A stretch of DNA of 64,000 bases from Thermomicrobiales bacterium (GTDB taxonomy: Bacteria; Chloroflexota; Chloroflexia; Thermomicrobiales; UBA6265), in contig JAMLHR010000009.1 in the NCBI GenBank assembly GCA_023957015.1, positions 1-64,000 on the forward strand, given 5' to 3'. This document shows positions 19,338 to 27,406 of the stretch, in pieces. The notes below the pieces were generated by a model. That model saw only the letters and a program-made list of their open reading frames with translations, made no database searches and had not been told where the DNA came from. Positions within the stretch are counted from its first letter, which is position 1. Every line of letters begins with the position of its first letter. Made by a program: the position numbers and the translations under genes.

Positions 19338-19776
19338 GTCCGATGCGCGGTTCGGCCAACCGCAGCGCGTCATGCCAGACCATCGCGCCGGAGACACCGA
19401 ATCGCCTGGCCAGCGTGGCGCAATCCGAGAGGTTCGGTGTAACACCGATCACACGACCCTTCCAGACACGATCACGAATGGCGACATCGCCGAACTTGGT
19501 CGCAACAGTGACCGCCTCGTGCGTGATGCGCAAGAGCTCACCGTTCAGAATCATCGTCTCGATCGGCAATTCGGTGACGAGTACGTCCTGGACAGCCTCG
19601 AGATCGGCGGGTGTGACTTCAACCGCCATTGTGTAGGTCCCGAAGGCATCCGGACTGACACCGAACGACGCCCGCGTCACCGCGCCGCCAGCATCCAGAA
19701 TTCGTCGCTCTGCCAACCGCAGGAACAGGGGCTCCACGATCTCGAATGATGTGGTGATGACGATCTCTTCCGACAT
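19327..19776 (-). CDS. LarC C-terminal-domain-like protein
   Basis: A 149-residue protein without signal or membrane segment. The second half (KFGDVAIRDRVWKGRV, then VTPNLSDCATLARRFGV and a DA near the end) matches the pattern of the C-terminal part of LarC (DUF111): the nickel insertion enzyme has a similar pattern of T-x-F/Y-G-x-V-x-R, then PE/PN-x-x-D-C and A-x-x-x-G-V. The N-terminal half has the alpha-beta layout preceding that in LarC, but the LarC N-terminal domain is absent. The lactate racemase genes are not nearby. A stand-alone domain is inferred, not proven. Confidence 0.45.
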   Translation of the reverse strand: MSEEIVITTSFEIVEPLFLRLAERRILDAGGAVTRASFGVSPDAFGTYTMAVEVTPADLEAVQDVLVTELPIETMILNGELLRITHEAVTVATKFGDVAIRDRVWKGRVIGVTPNLSDCATLARRFGVSGAMVWHDALRLAEPRIGLKR

Positions 19777-19874
19777 ACCTGCTCCCGCGCTTACATGCCC
19801 GATCTACACTATACGTACAGCATACTTGCTGGAATGATCGTGGTCGAAGTGGACACCGATCGAGAAAGGACATC

Positions 19875-20231
19875 ATGGACTACCAGAGCAACGCCACCTC
19901 CGTCCGATCGCTTATCTCCCGCCGTATTCAGGTTGCGTTTGTCGCCGGCCTCCTGCTGGGAATCATGTTGGGCTGGCTTTTCAGTGGTGTTGTCAGCGCA
20001 GTCATGCGTTTCGGACTGCTTGTGGTGCTGTTGATTCCGCTCATCCTGGCGCTTCTCTTCTGGTGGCGCGTTCGTCGAACCTCGGCGAATGAGCCGACGG
20101 TAATTACCTGGAATAGTCTGGGATCGACCCGAAATCTGGACGACCTGTTTGGCCCGACCACCCAGCGTCCGGTTGATCCCGACGAGATCGTGATCGAACT
20201 CGAAGAGCTAAAACGGGACAGACGGTCATAG
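19875..20231 (+). CDS. small membrane protein with acidic/basic cytoplasmic tail
   Basis: A 118-residue protein with two adjacent hydrophobic helices (about 20-40 and 44-64), then WWRVRR and a polar tail of 50 residues ending ELEELKRDRRS. AAAGGA lies four bases upstream of the ATG. Its stop codon falls at the beginning of the TauE-like gene, so the two form an operon. No family recognised; the tail could contact a partner in the cytoplasm. Confidence 0.6.
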   Translation: MDYQSNATSVRSLISRRIQVAFVAGLLLGIMLGWLFSGVVSAVMRFGLLVVLLIPLILALLFWWRVRRTSANEPTVITWNSLGSTRNLDDLFGPTTQRPVDPDEIVIELEELKRDRRS

Positions 20232-20239
20232 AACTCCTC

Positions 20240-20995
20240 CTGACCCTCATCGCGATTACGTTCTGCGTCGGTGTCATCATCGGTTTCATCGGTGCGGGTG
20301 GTGCTGGTGTCATGGTCAGCATGCTCACGCTCGTGTTCGATCTCCCGATTCATACCGCGGTCGGCACCGCACTCGCAGCCATGGTGTTTACAACGATTTC
20401 CGGTTCGATCTCCCACTTTCGTGAGGGAAACGTTGTCGTCAAACCCGGTGTACTGCTGGGGTTGGGAGGGATGATTGGTGCTATCGCCGGTGCTGACCTC
20501 AGCCAGTCGATTCCAGAGCATATCCTGCAACCGGCGGCTGGCGCTGCACTTCTCTTTCTCGCATTCCTCGTATGGCTGCGGATGCGGTTGAGTAGCCGCA
20601 TCATTTCGCTCCAGGAAGGGGACCCCGTCGAGATATCCCGTAAACAGGTGATGGTCGGAGGCAGTGCTGGTTTTTTGGGTGGAGTCGCTTCTGCCTTCTT
20701 TGGCGTTGGCATGGCACCGTTTGTCCAACTGACGCTCCTGACCGTGCTACGTCTCCCTCTGATCCAGGCGCTTGGTACCACCATGTTGGCGCTCTGCTTT
20801 ATCAGCGCGAGCGGGAGTCTGGCGTTGGCATCGTATGGAGCGGTCTCGATGGTGCACATGGTAGGTGTCACCATCGGCATGACATTGGGGTCATACGTTG
20901 GGGCGAAATTCACTCGCCGTGCTCCTCGTTGGCTACTGCGCTTCGCGGTCGTAGCGGTACCGTTCTTCGGCGGCTTGTCTCTCATCATTTGGTAA
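20240..20995 (+). CDS. sulfite exporter TauE/SafE family protein
   Basis: An integral membrane protein of about 250 residues with two related halves, each with a glycine-rich segment: VGVIIGFIGAGGAG near the start and GFLGGVASAFFGVG in the middle. Eight or so helices are expected. The family exports sulfite, sulfoacetate or other organic anions. The first canonical start in frame (ATG 20312) would delete half of helix 1, while upstream codons encode a proper first helix. No ATG, GTG or TTG exists in that stretch. I place the start at CTG 20240, but ATA 20228, which overlaps the previous TAG, is equally possible. Confidence 0.75.
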   Translation: MTLIAITFCVGVIIGFIGAGGAGVMVSMLTLVFDLPIHTAVGTALAAMVFTTISGSISHFREGNVVVKPGVLLGLGGMIGAIAGADLSQSIPEHILQPAAGAALLFLAFLVWLRMRLSSRIISLQEGDPVEISRKQVMVGGSAGFLGGVASAFFGVGMAPFVQLTLLTVLRLPLIQALGTTMLALCFISASGSLALASYGAVSMVHMVGVTIGMTLGSYVGAKFTRRAPRWLLRFAVVAVPFFGGLSLIIW

Positions 20996-21052
20996 ACGGG
21001 GTACACTGGTTTTCGGTAGAGGAATGCATCGTATCCCCACAGGAGTATCCAC

Positions 21053-21361
21053 GTGGCAGAGTTCACTAAAGATGATGTCTACGAAGGCTTGAAGAACGTC
21101 TACGATCCGGAGATCGGCATCAATGTCGTCGATCTCGGTCTCGTCTACGACTGCGATATCGAAGAGAACGGCGATGTGCTGGTCACGATGACGCTGACTT
21201 CGCTCGGTTGCCCGCTCGGTCCGGTGATCATGCAGGAAGTCAACAACGCCCTCCGTGATCTGCCCGGCATCGGTGATACGGACGTCAAGCTTGTCTGGAG
21301 CCCAGCCTGGAGCCCGGATATGATGAGCGAAGAGGCCAGGGACGAACTCGGAATCTGGTAG
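21053..21361 (+). CDS. DUF59/MIP18-family Fe-S cluster assembly factor
   Basis: A 102-residue protein of the SufT/PaaD/MIP18 family, which helps mature iron-sulfur proteins. It shows the signature VYDPEIGINVVDLGLVY, then VTMTLTSLGCPLGPVI with the conserved cysteine, and the C-terminal VKLVWSPAWSPDMMSEEA. AGGAG lies seven bases before the GTG start. The next gene begins on the last base of its stop, so they are co-expressed, although the deacetylase has no obvious Fe-S link. Confidence 0.88.
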   Translation: MAEFTKDDVYEGLKNVYDPEIGINVVDLGLVYDCDIEENGDVLVTMTLTSLGCPLGPVIMQEVNNALRDLPGIGDTDVKLVWSPAWSPDMMSEEARDELGIW

Positions 21362-22290
21362 TGTCATCACATACCGCCGCGTCGATGCTCCGAGTCGCCG
21401 CGCTGATCCTTCTGGTCGGCGCGGTTCTGATGGGTGGTCGACATTTGGCCGCCATCAACGAACCCACCCCGACAGCGGAGGTCGCTGCGGTACCGACAAC
21501 GACCGCACCGCCTGTCGTTGATCTTTCGACGCCCGAACCCACCCAACCGCCGACGCCTACACCATTACCACCGACACCGGTCCCCACGGTACCACCGACT
21601 CCCGAGCCGGAGCAGGGACGAGGGAGCTTCCCCGTGCCCGAGAACACCACCGGTGCCTCGATCATTATCGAACGTGGGTCAAGGGACAAGAAGTATGTCG
21701 CATTGACGTTTGATGCTGGAGAAGGCCCCGGGTACACCGCGGAGATCCTGGATTTCCTCAAGGAACGTGGACTTCATGGCAGTTTCGGAGCCACTGGAGA
21801 GTGGGCGCGGGCGAACCCCGATCTCGTCAATCGCATACTGGATGAGGGGCATATGCTCTTCAATCACAGTGAGAGCCACCGGAGTTGGACCGGAGAAACG
21901 ACCGACACCGAACCTCTGACGGATGCGGAGCGCACCGATCAAGTGCTTGGTGCCGAGCAGGCGGTACTGGATGTGGCGGATTGGAACATGCAGCCGTTCT
22001 GGCGTCCGCCCTATGGCGCCTGGGATCAAGAAGGTCAGGTGCTCCTCAAGAGCCTGGGGTACGACTACACGCTCTACTGGACCTGTGACAGCCTTGGTTG
22101 GTACGGCTATATGGCCGACGAGATCGTCGATTGGTGCAGCCCCGATGATCCCGTGCGCGGTGGACCCGGTGCGATCATCCTTTTCCACGTCACCCAGGAG
22201 CAGGATTACCTCTCGCTCCCCGGTCTTGTGGATGCCTATCAGGCGGAAGGCTATGAGATCGTCACTATGGACAAGATGATCGAGCCGTAA
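21361..22290 (+). CDS. polysaccharide deacetylase (NodB/CE4) with Thr/Pro linker
   Basis: A 309-residue exported enzyme. An N-terminal hydrophobic anchor (about 10-28) is followed by a Thr/Pro-rich linker (35-85), typical of a wall-spanning stalk. The NodB domain carries motif 1 VALTFDAGEG, with Ala where the metal-binding second Asp often stands, motif 2 HSESHRSW with two metal histidines, motif 3 RPPYG, and the late ILFHVT motif. TFDAG variants occur in active relatives. The likely substrate is N-acetylated wall glycan. The start GTG shares a base with the DUF59 stop. The end overlaps the convergent hydrolase by 26 bp. Confidence 0.85.
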   Translation: MSSHTAASMLRVAALILLVGAVLMGGRHLAAINEPTPTAEVAAVPTTTAPPVVDLSTPEPTQPPTPTPLPPTPVPTVPPTPEPEQGRGSFPVPENTTGASIIIERGSRDKKYVALTFDAGEGPGYTAEILDFLKERGLHGSFGATGEWARANPDLVNRILDEGHMLFNHSESHRSWTGETTDTEPLTDAERTDQVLGAEQAVLDVADWNMQPFWRPPYGAWDQEGQVLLKSLGYDYTLYWTCDSLGWYGYMADEIVDWCSPDDPVRGGPGAIILFHVTQEQDYLSLPGLVDAYQAEGYEIVTMDKMIEP

Positions 22291-23086
22291 ACGCTCTTAC
22301 CTGAGAAACCCATTCCTCTGCGTGGCTACGATGAATGTTGTGCCCAGCACCTGCTATCCGCACGATCTCGGCCTGCGGTACTTGTGCATCAAATGCGACG
22401 AGATCATCCGGATGGACCATACTCCCGGCATCGGGATCACCGTGGAGGAACAACAGTGGCACGGTGATCATGGAGAGATCGCCAGCGGTATCCAGCCCTT
22501 GGCCCGAGAGCGACAGGTCTCGCAGTTCTTCGATCGCCGTGCGGGATGTGTTCACCATGTCATGAGCACGTTGATCCAGAATCGCGTCGCTCCAACTCGG
22601 ATTCTCGCCGGTATACCAGGTACGTACCTGATCCTCCGGCAGCGCATTCAGCGTCAACCAACCATCGAAAAAGGATGCAAACGACGCACCTGAACGGAGT
22701 GGCGAATCCTCCACGATGAACGCCTGCGCTGTCTCGGGATGTGCACCTGCCCACAGGAGGGTGATGATGCCACCGAGACTGTGCCCGAGCACGATCGGAT
22801 GCTCCAGATCGAGTTCCTCCAGCACGCGATCGAGATCACGGACGTAGTCGTCATAGTGATAGCCGTGATCGGGACGGGAGGAGTCTCCGTGGCCGCGCAA
22901 GTCGAGAGTGATCGGTTGGCAGAACTCGGATAGCGCGGGTACCACGTTGGCGAAATCACCACTACTACTGCCGATACCGTGGATCAACAGTATCTGAGGA
23001 CCATTGCCCTCCCACATGGTCACGGCGATATCTGCATCGCTATTGGCGACCACTAGACGGCGACTGTAGGGGTTTTTCTGATCCAT
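22265..23086 (-). CDS. alpha/beta hydrolase
   Basis: A 273-residue cytoplasmic hydrolase. The fold signatures are LLIHGIGSSSGDF (oxyanion region), LDLRGHGDSS, nucleophile elbow VLGHSLGGI and a late GAGHNIHRS with the catalytic histidine; the acid is likely in FLHGDPDAGS. This is the general pattern of esterases, haloperoxidase-like enzymes and C-C hydrolases. No neighbour points to a substrate. It is divergent from the cupredoxin gene. Confidence 0.85.
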   Translation of the reverse strand: MDQKNPYSRRLVVANSDADIAVTMWEGNGPQILLIHGIGSSSGDFANVVPALSEFCQPITLDLRGHGDSSRPDHGYHYDDYVRDLDRVLEELDLEHPIVLGHSLGGIITLLWAGAHPETAQAFIVEDSPLRSGASFASFFDGWLTLNALPEDQVRTWYTGENPSWSDAILDQRAHDMVNTSRTAIEELRDLSLSGQGLDTAGDLSMITVPLLFLHGDPDAGSMVHPDDLVAFDAQVPQAEIVRIAGAGHNIHRSHAEEWVSQVRAFTARSSCP

Positions 23087-23240
23087 TTGTTGCTCCGTTT
23101 GACCAATTGCAGCATTCCTGCACTATTCACGTATCACGGTACAATAGACCGAGTAGGCGATGTAGTGGGCGCATAACTGGGCGTCAATCATACGTGTGCA
23201 TCGCGAACAATTTCATCCTGGGCAGGGAGGCATAGTCGGT

Positions 23241-25610
23241 ATGAAATTCCTGAATCGTCGTCGTTTTGTGGCTGCTGGTTCGGTGACGGCCGTCAGCGCT
23301 GTGCTGGTTGCCTGTGGTAACGAACCGCTCACCGAGGAAGAGCTGAATCCCACCCAGATTCCGGATGTCCCCGGCGCGCCGCCGACCCTCGCTCCGATTA
23401 CCGATGCTCCTGGAGGCGAAACGGAGGGCTCCGGTAGCGGTGAGACGGGTTCGGGTGAAGCCCCCGAAGCCCTGGTGATTGAGACGCATGATACTTTCAG
23501 CTTCAGTCCAAACGAAGTCGACGTTTCCCCGGGTCAGGTGATCAAGGTTCATAACACCGGTTTTCTCCCCCACGATCTCGTTGTCGATGCGTGGGGTATC
23601 GGCACAGCGCAGCTTAATACCGACGAGGAAGAAGAACTCACGATTCCGGCTGATGCCGAGATCGGCGCCAAGGTCGAATTCCATTGCTCCGTACCCGGTC
23701 ATAAGGAAAGCGGCATGACCGGTACCTTCACGATCGTTGAGGCAGGTGCAGCGGCTCCAACCGAGACCGAGGATGATGCCGCGGAAGCCCCGGCTGGGGA
23801 TGGCGGGACCGCGGAAGCGATCACAATTGAGACGCACGATAACTTTAGCTTCGAACCGAGCGATGTCGAGGTTGCGCCTGGTCAGGTGATCAAGGTTCAC
23901 AACACCGGTTTCCTCCCCCACGATCTCGTTGTCGATGACTGGGGTATCGGCACAGCGCAGCTTAATACCGACGAGGCAGAGGAGATCACGATTCCAGCCG
24001 ATGCCGCGGTTGGCTCGACAGTGGAGTTCCACTGCTCGGTACCGGGTCATAAGGAAAGCGGTATGACCGGTACTTTCACCGTGGTAGAGGCTGGTGCCGC
24101 CGCTCCTCCGGCTGATGAAAGCACGGAAGAGGCCACTGAGGACGAGGCGACTGCCGAAGCCCCCGCGGGTGAGACTCCGGCAGCCGGAAGTGGCGAGCCG
24201 ATCACGATTGAGGCGCTGGATAGCTTCGCCTTCGATCCGAAGGAAGTCGACGTCATGCCGGGGCAGACGATTCACGTAATCAACACCGGCTTCCTGCCAC
24301 ATGATCTGGTGGTTGAGGATTGGGGCGTTGGCACCGAAGAGCTTCAGATGGGCGGCGAAGGCGAGTTCACGATTCCGGCCGATGCAGCCGTTGGCTCGAC
24401 GGTAGAGTTCCACTGCTCGGTACCGGGCCACAAGGAAAGCGGCATGAAGGGTACCTTCACCGTTGTTGGTGGAGCGGCTGAAACCGAGGAAGCTGCGGAG
24501 ACCGAGGCTACAGCCGAAGCACCAGCTGGTGAGACTCCAGCGGCGGTCGGTTCCAGTGAGCCGATCGTGATTGAGGCGCTCGATAGTTTCGCCTTCGATC
24601 CGAAGGAAGTCGACGTCGTTCCGGGGCAGACGATCAAGCTAATCAACACCGGCTTCCTGCCGCATGACCTGGTCGTTGAGGATTGGGGAGTTGGCACCGA
24701 AGAGTTGGGTATCGGTGGTGAAGGTGAGTTCACGATTCCGGCCGATGCCGAAGTTGGCTCAACGGTAGAGTTCCATTGCTCGGTGCCGGGTCATAAGGAA
24801 AGCGGTATGAAGGGTACCTTCACCGTGGTCGCCGGTTCTGCTGATGCTCCCGCTGAGAACGAGGATGCTGGCGAAGCGCCTGTGGGCGATGGTGGCAGTG
24901 CCGAGCCGATCGTGATCGAGGCGCTCGATAGCTTCGCCTTCGAGCCGAAGGAAGTCAACGTCATGCCGGGGCAGACGATCAAGCTGATCAACACCGGTTT
25001 CCTTCCGCACGATCTGGTCGTTGATGATTGGGGCGTTGGCACCGAAGAGTTGGGTATCGGTGGTGAAGGCGAGTTCACGATTCCGGCCGACGCTGAAGTC
25101 GGCTCGACCGTCGATTTCCATTGCTCGGTCCCGGGTCACAAGGAAAGCGGCATGGTCGGCAAGTTCACCGTGGTCGCCGGTGGATCCAACGAGGGCACAG
25201 GTGAGGGCTCACCAGTTGCCGCAGGTACGCCGGTTCCGGCGTCTGTTCACGCGGTCACCGTTGTCGGTACAAAGTGGCAGTTTGAGCCGGCTGAGTTCGA
25301 GATCGCTCCGGGCGGTATCATCACCTTCCAGAACAACACGGGTATGTTGATGGGCCTCTCTTCGGAGGAGTGGGACAAGAACGCATTGCAGCCGATGATC
25401 AAGAGCATCGCCGATGGTGACTCCGCTGAGTTTACGGTGCCGGATGATGCCGAGGTCGGTGCGGAGATCGAGTTCAAGTCCAACCTCAGTGAAGCCGAGA
25501 AGCAGGGCATGGTTGGTAAGATCACGATCGTCGCTGGCGATGGAGGCACACCAGTGGCCACTCGCCGCAGTCGTCGGTCGTTGCTCGCCAGCGTGTTCGC
25601 CGCTCGCTAG
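23241..25610 (+). CDS. lipoprotein with six cupredoxin domains, five with complete blue-copper sites
   Basis: A 789-residue surface protein. The N-terminus has RRRF followed by a hydrophobic stretch and the lipobox LVAC. Six cupredoxin domains begin near residues 77, 193, 320, 441, 556 and 671, joined by acidic, Ala/Glu/Pro-rich linkers. Domains 1-5 each carry GFLPHDLVV (first His) and FHCSVPGHKESGM, giving the Cys, second His and Met of a type 1 copper centre. Domain 6 keeps the fold pattern but has FKSNLSEAEKQGM and no His-Cys-His set. The C-terminus is basic (TRRSRRS). ATG 23241 follows GGGAGG. Likely roles are multi-copper electron transfer at the cell surface or copper storage. A terminator follows. 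Confidence 0.85.
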   Translation: MKFLNRRRFVAAGSVTAVSAVLVACGNEPLTEEELNPTQIPDVPGAPPTLAPITDAPGGETEGSGSGETGSGEAPEALVIETHDTFSFSPNEVDVSPGQVIKVHNTGFLPHDLVVDAWGIGTAQLNTDEEEELTIPADAEIGAKVEFHCSVPGHKESGMTGTFTIVEAGAAAPTETEDDAAEAPAGDGGTAEAITIETHDNFSFEPSDVEVAPGQVIKVHNTGFLPHDLVVDDWGIGTAQLNTDEAEEITIPADAAVGSTVEFHCSVPGHKESGMTGTFTVVEAGAAAPPADESTEEATEDEATAEAPAGETPAAGSGEPITIEALDSFAFDPKEVDVMPGQTIHVINTGFLPHDLVVEDWGVGTEELQMGGEGEFTIPADAAVGSTVEFHCSVPGHKESGMKGTFTVVGGAAETEEAAETEATAEAPAGETPAAVGSSEPIVIEALDSFAFDPKEVDVVPGQTIKLINTGFLPHDLVVEDWGVGTEELGIGGEGEFTIPADAEVGSTVEFHCSVPGHKESGMKGTFTVVAGSADAPAENEDAGEAPVGDGGSAEPIVIEALDSFAFEPKEVNVMPGQTIKLINTGFLPHDLVVDDWGVGTEELGIGGEGEFTIPADAEVGSTVDFHCSVPGHKESGMVGKFTVVAGGSNEGTGEGSPVAAGTPVPASVHAVTVVGTKWQFEPAEFEIAPGGIITFQNNTGMLMGLSSEEWDKNALQPMIKSIADGDSAEFTVPDDAEVGAEIEFKSNLSEAEKQGMVGKITIVAGDGGTPVATRRSRRSLLASVFAAR
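23469..25250 (+). repeat. five tandem in-gene repeats of about 345-380 bp
   Basis: Cupredoxin units start at 23469, 23817, 24198, 24561 and 24906, with the degenerate sixth from 25251. Units 1 and 2 share near-identical DNA over the PHDLVVD segment, as do units 3, 4 and 5 over GFLPHDLVV and the CSVPGHKESGM segment. Unit spacing is 348, 381, 363 and 345 bases; the differences lie in the linkers. Units 1-2 and 3-5 form two subgroups (ETHD versus EALDSFAF), suggesting stepwise duplication. Confidence 0.85.
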
Positions 25611-25635
25611 CCGCTCGGACCAATAGAACCTGAAA

Positions 25636-25669
25636 GAACGCTCCGGGTGTTACGACATCCGGAGCGTTC
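25636..25669 (+). terminator. intrinsic terminator after the cupredoxin gene
   Basis: GAACGCTCCGG pairs with CCGGAGCGTTC, extended inward by GTGT against ACAT, to give about 15 bp closed by a TACG tetraloop. CGTGTTTTCC follows. It lies 25 bases after the lipoprotein stop. Confidence 0.85.
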
Positions 25670-25807
25670 CGTGTTTTCCTGACACGTTTCTGACACCCCT
25701 GTGCTGTACCATGAAGTTCGGAGAAATGGTGATTATGCACGATTGCGGTATCTCACCATCGCAGGCAGACAGCGGGCAAGGTCGCCCAAAGAAAGGTCTC
25801 GTATACG

Positions 25808-27406
25808 ATGTCCCGAACCATCCATGAATCCATCGAATCGTTGGTCCAGGCACTAGAGGGCGTGGTGCGCGTTGCCGATGATCGTGTTGAGATCCTGAAT
25901 GCTGATGTTGTGCGCTCCGATCTGATCGAGCAATTGGCATGGACCAGCACCTTCGGCACGGGTGATGTCCAGGATTCCGCCCGCTGGCTGATCCGCAAGA
26001 TCGCGTTCGCGATGGGTGCCTACCCGGCCTCGATCCAGGATCTCTACATGGCCTCCGCGCGGGGTGAGTATCACAACGTCACCACTCCGGCGATCAATGT
26101 TCGTGGCGATACCGTTGAGTTCGCGGGGACGATTTTCCGGGCCGCCAATGCGACTGGCACCAAGCAGCTCCTGTTTGAGTTGGCGAAGTCCGAGAATGGC
26201 TATACCCAGCAGGCTCCGGCCGAGTTCGCGAGTTCCGTCTTTGCGGCCGCCGTGAAGTATGGCTACGAAGGCCCTGTGATGGTCCAGGGCGATCACTTCC
26301 AGGCGAATCCGAAGAAGTACGCCGCTGATCCCAACGCTGAGATCGAGGCCGTGCGCAAGCACGCCATTGCCGCGCTGGCTGCCGGTTACGGCAATATCGA
26401 TATCGACTGCAGCACGTTGGTCGACTATTCGGTGAGCGATCTGCGTGAGCAGCAGTATCCAAACAGCAAACACACCGCCGAGCTGACCGCTGCCATCCGC
26501 GAGCATCAGCCGGAGGGCATCACCATCTCGGTTGGTGCCGAGATCGGCGAGATCGGTACATCCAACAGCACGGTTGAGGACCTGATCGCCTTCCACGAGC
26601 AGTATGTGGAGGAACTGGCGAAGTACGGTGACAACCTGGATGGCGTGAGTAAGGTCAGCGTTCAAACCGGCACCAGCCACGGCGGTGTTGTCCTTCCGGA
26701 TGGCACGATTGCCGAGGTCGCGGTCGATTTCGACACACTTGGCAAGCTGAGCACCGCCGCCAAGGAACTCGGCATCGGTGGTTCCGTGCAGCACGGTGCC
26801 AGCACCCTGCCGGAGGAAGCGTTCAGCAAGTTCGCCCAGGTGGACGCGGTGGAAGTCCACCTCGCGACGGCCTATCAGAACATGTACCTGGATAGCGAGC
26901 ACTTCCCGTCCGAGTTGCGCGAGCAGATTTACGCCCATCTCTCCGAGGCGCACGCTTCCGAGCGGAAGGAAGGCATGAGCGACGCCCAGTTTTATTACAA
27001 GACGCGTAAGAACTGCTTCGGTCCGTTCAAGCGGGAAATGTGGAGTCTGCCGGACGAGACCAAGGCTGCGATCTACGCCGAGTTGCAGCCGCGCTTCGAT
27101 CTCGTTATGCGCGAACTGAACGTTGCCAACAACGGTGATCTCGCCCTGAAGTACATCAAGCCGGTGGACGTTTACGTCCCGCGCCAGCAGCGTTGGCTGA
27201 GGCCGCCCGGTGGACTCGGGGCTGATCCCGGACTGACAGATTCGACGAAACGCAAACACCGCTCTCATATATGCATGAGGGCGGTGTCGCACTACACCAG
27301 TAGCGTCCTTCATCCCCTACGCGAGGCGAAGGGGATGAATGGGGCGGGCTTAGGTGAGGAGAACCCGCCCAACTCGACCTACAGGTCGAGGGGCGGGTCT
27401 ATTTAA
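25808..27406 (+). CDS. fba: class II fructose-bisphosphate aldolase, C-terminus frameshifted
   Basis: A zinc-dependent aldolase of glycolysis/gluconeogenesis, of the longer family form. Zinc and substrate motifs are MVQGDHFQANP, GAEIGEIG, TGTSHGGVVLPDG, VQHGAST and VEVHLATAYQN. The open frame gives 532 residues, but the last 65 or so are not aldolase-like and run through a hairpin and a palindromic stretch. A one-base shift near 27197-27199 would give a short natural end, EAARWTRG, stopping at 27225 just before the first hairpin. I infer a missing base there, either a mutation or a sequence error. The catalytic part is intact. Confidence 0.88.
   Translation: MSRTIHESIESLVQALEGVVRVADDRVEILNADVVRSDLIEQLAWTSTFGTGDVQDSARWLIRKIAFAMGAYPASIQDLYMASARGEYHNVTTPAINVRGDTVEFAGTIFRAANATGTKQLLFELAKSENGYTQQAPAEFASSVFAAAVKYGYEGPVMVQGDHFQANPKKYAADPNAEIEAVRKHAIAALAAGYGNIDIDCSTLVDYSVSDLREQQYPNSKHTAELTAAIREHQPEGITISVGAEIGEIGTSNSTVEDLIAFHEQYVEELAKYGDNLDGVSKVSVQTGTSHGGVVLPDGTIAEVAVDFDTLGKLSTAAKELGIGGSVQHGASTLPEEAFSKFAQVDAVEVHLATAYQNMYLDSEHFPSELREQIYAHLSEAHASERKEGMSDAQFYYKTRKNCFGPFKREMWSLPDETKAAIYAELQPRFDLVMRELNVANNGDLALKYIKPVDVYVPRQQRWLRPPGGLGADPGLTDSTKRKHRSHICMRAVSHYTSSVLHPLREAKGMNGAGLGEENPPNSTYRSRGGSI
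27256..27287 (+). terminator. hairpin downstream of the inferred fba end
   Basis: ACACCGCTCTCAT pairs with ATGAGGGCGGTGT (13 bp, one T-G wobble) around a 6-base loop. It begins 30 bases after the inferred natural stop at 27225. No T-run follows, so it may instead protect the mRNA 3' end. Confidence 0.6.
27309..27339. other. second hairpin of the fba 3' region
   Basis: TTCATCCCCT and AGGGGATGAA form a perfect 10-bp stem with an 11-base loop. It stands between two other strong hairpins in the 3' region shared with the convergent methyltransferase-like gene. Confidence 0.55.
27363..27398. terminator. long bulged hairpin, convergent terminator
   Basis: ACCCGCCC then CTCGACCT pair with AGGTCGAG then GGGCGGGT, 16 bp with a two-base bulge and a tight loop. 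On the plus strand CTATTT follows. A further GGGCGGG at 27342-27348 could pair with the same CCCGCCC, so two exclusive folds are possible. It lies exactly against the end of the minus-strand gene. Confidence 0.6.

Noticed and set aside
23184-24431. 415-residue repetitive minus-strand frame opposite the cupredoxin repeats
   Set aside because: Its internal repeats only reflect the cupredoxin repeats on the other strand.
23469-25250. CRISPR-like or mobile repeat array
   Set aside because: Units are 345-380 bases, in frame and encode cupredoxin domains; no short direct repeats with spacers.
25853-27313. 486-residue minus-strand frame opposite the aldolase
   Set aside because: Antisense shadow without motifs or start signals.
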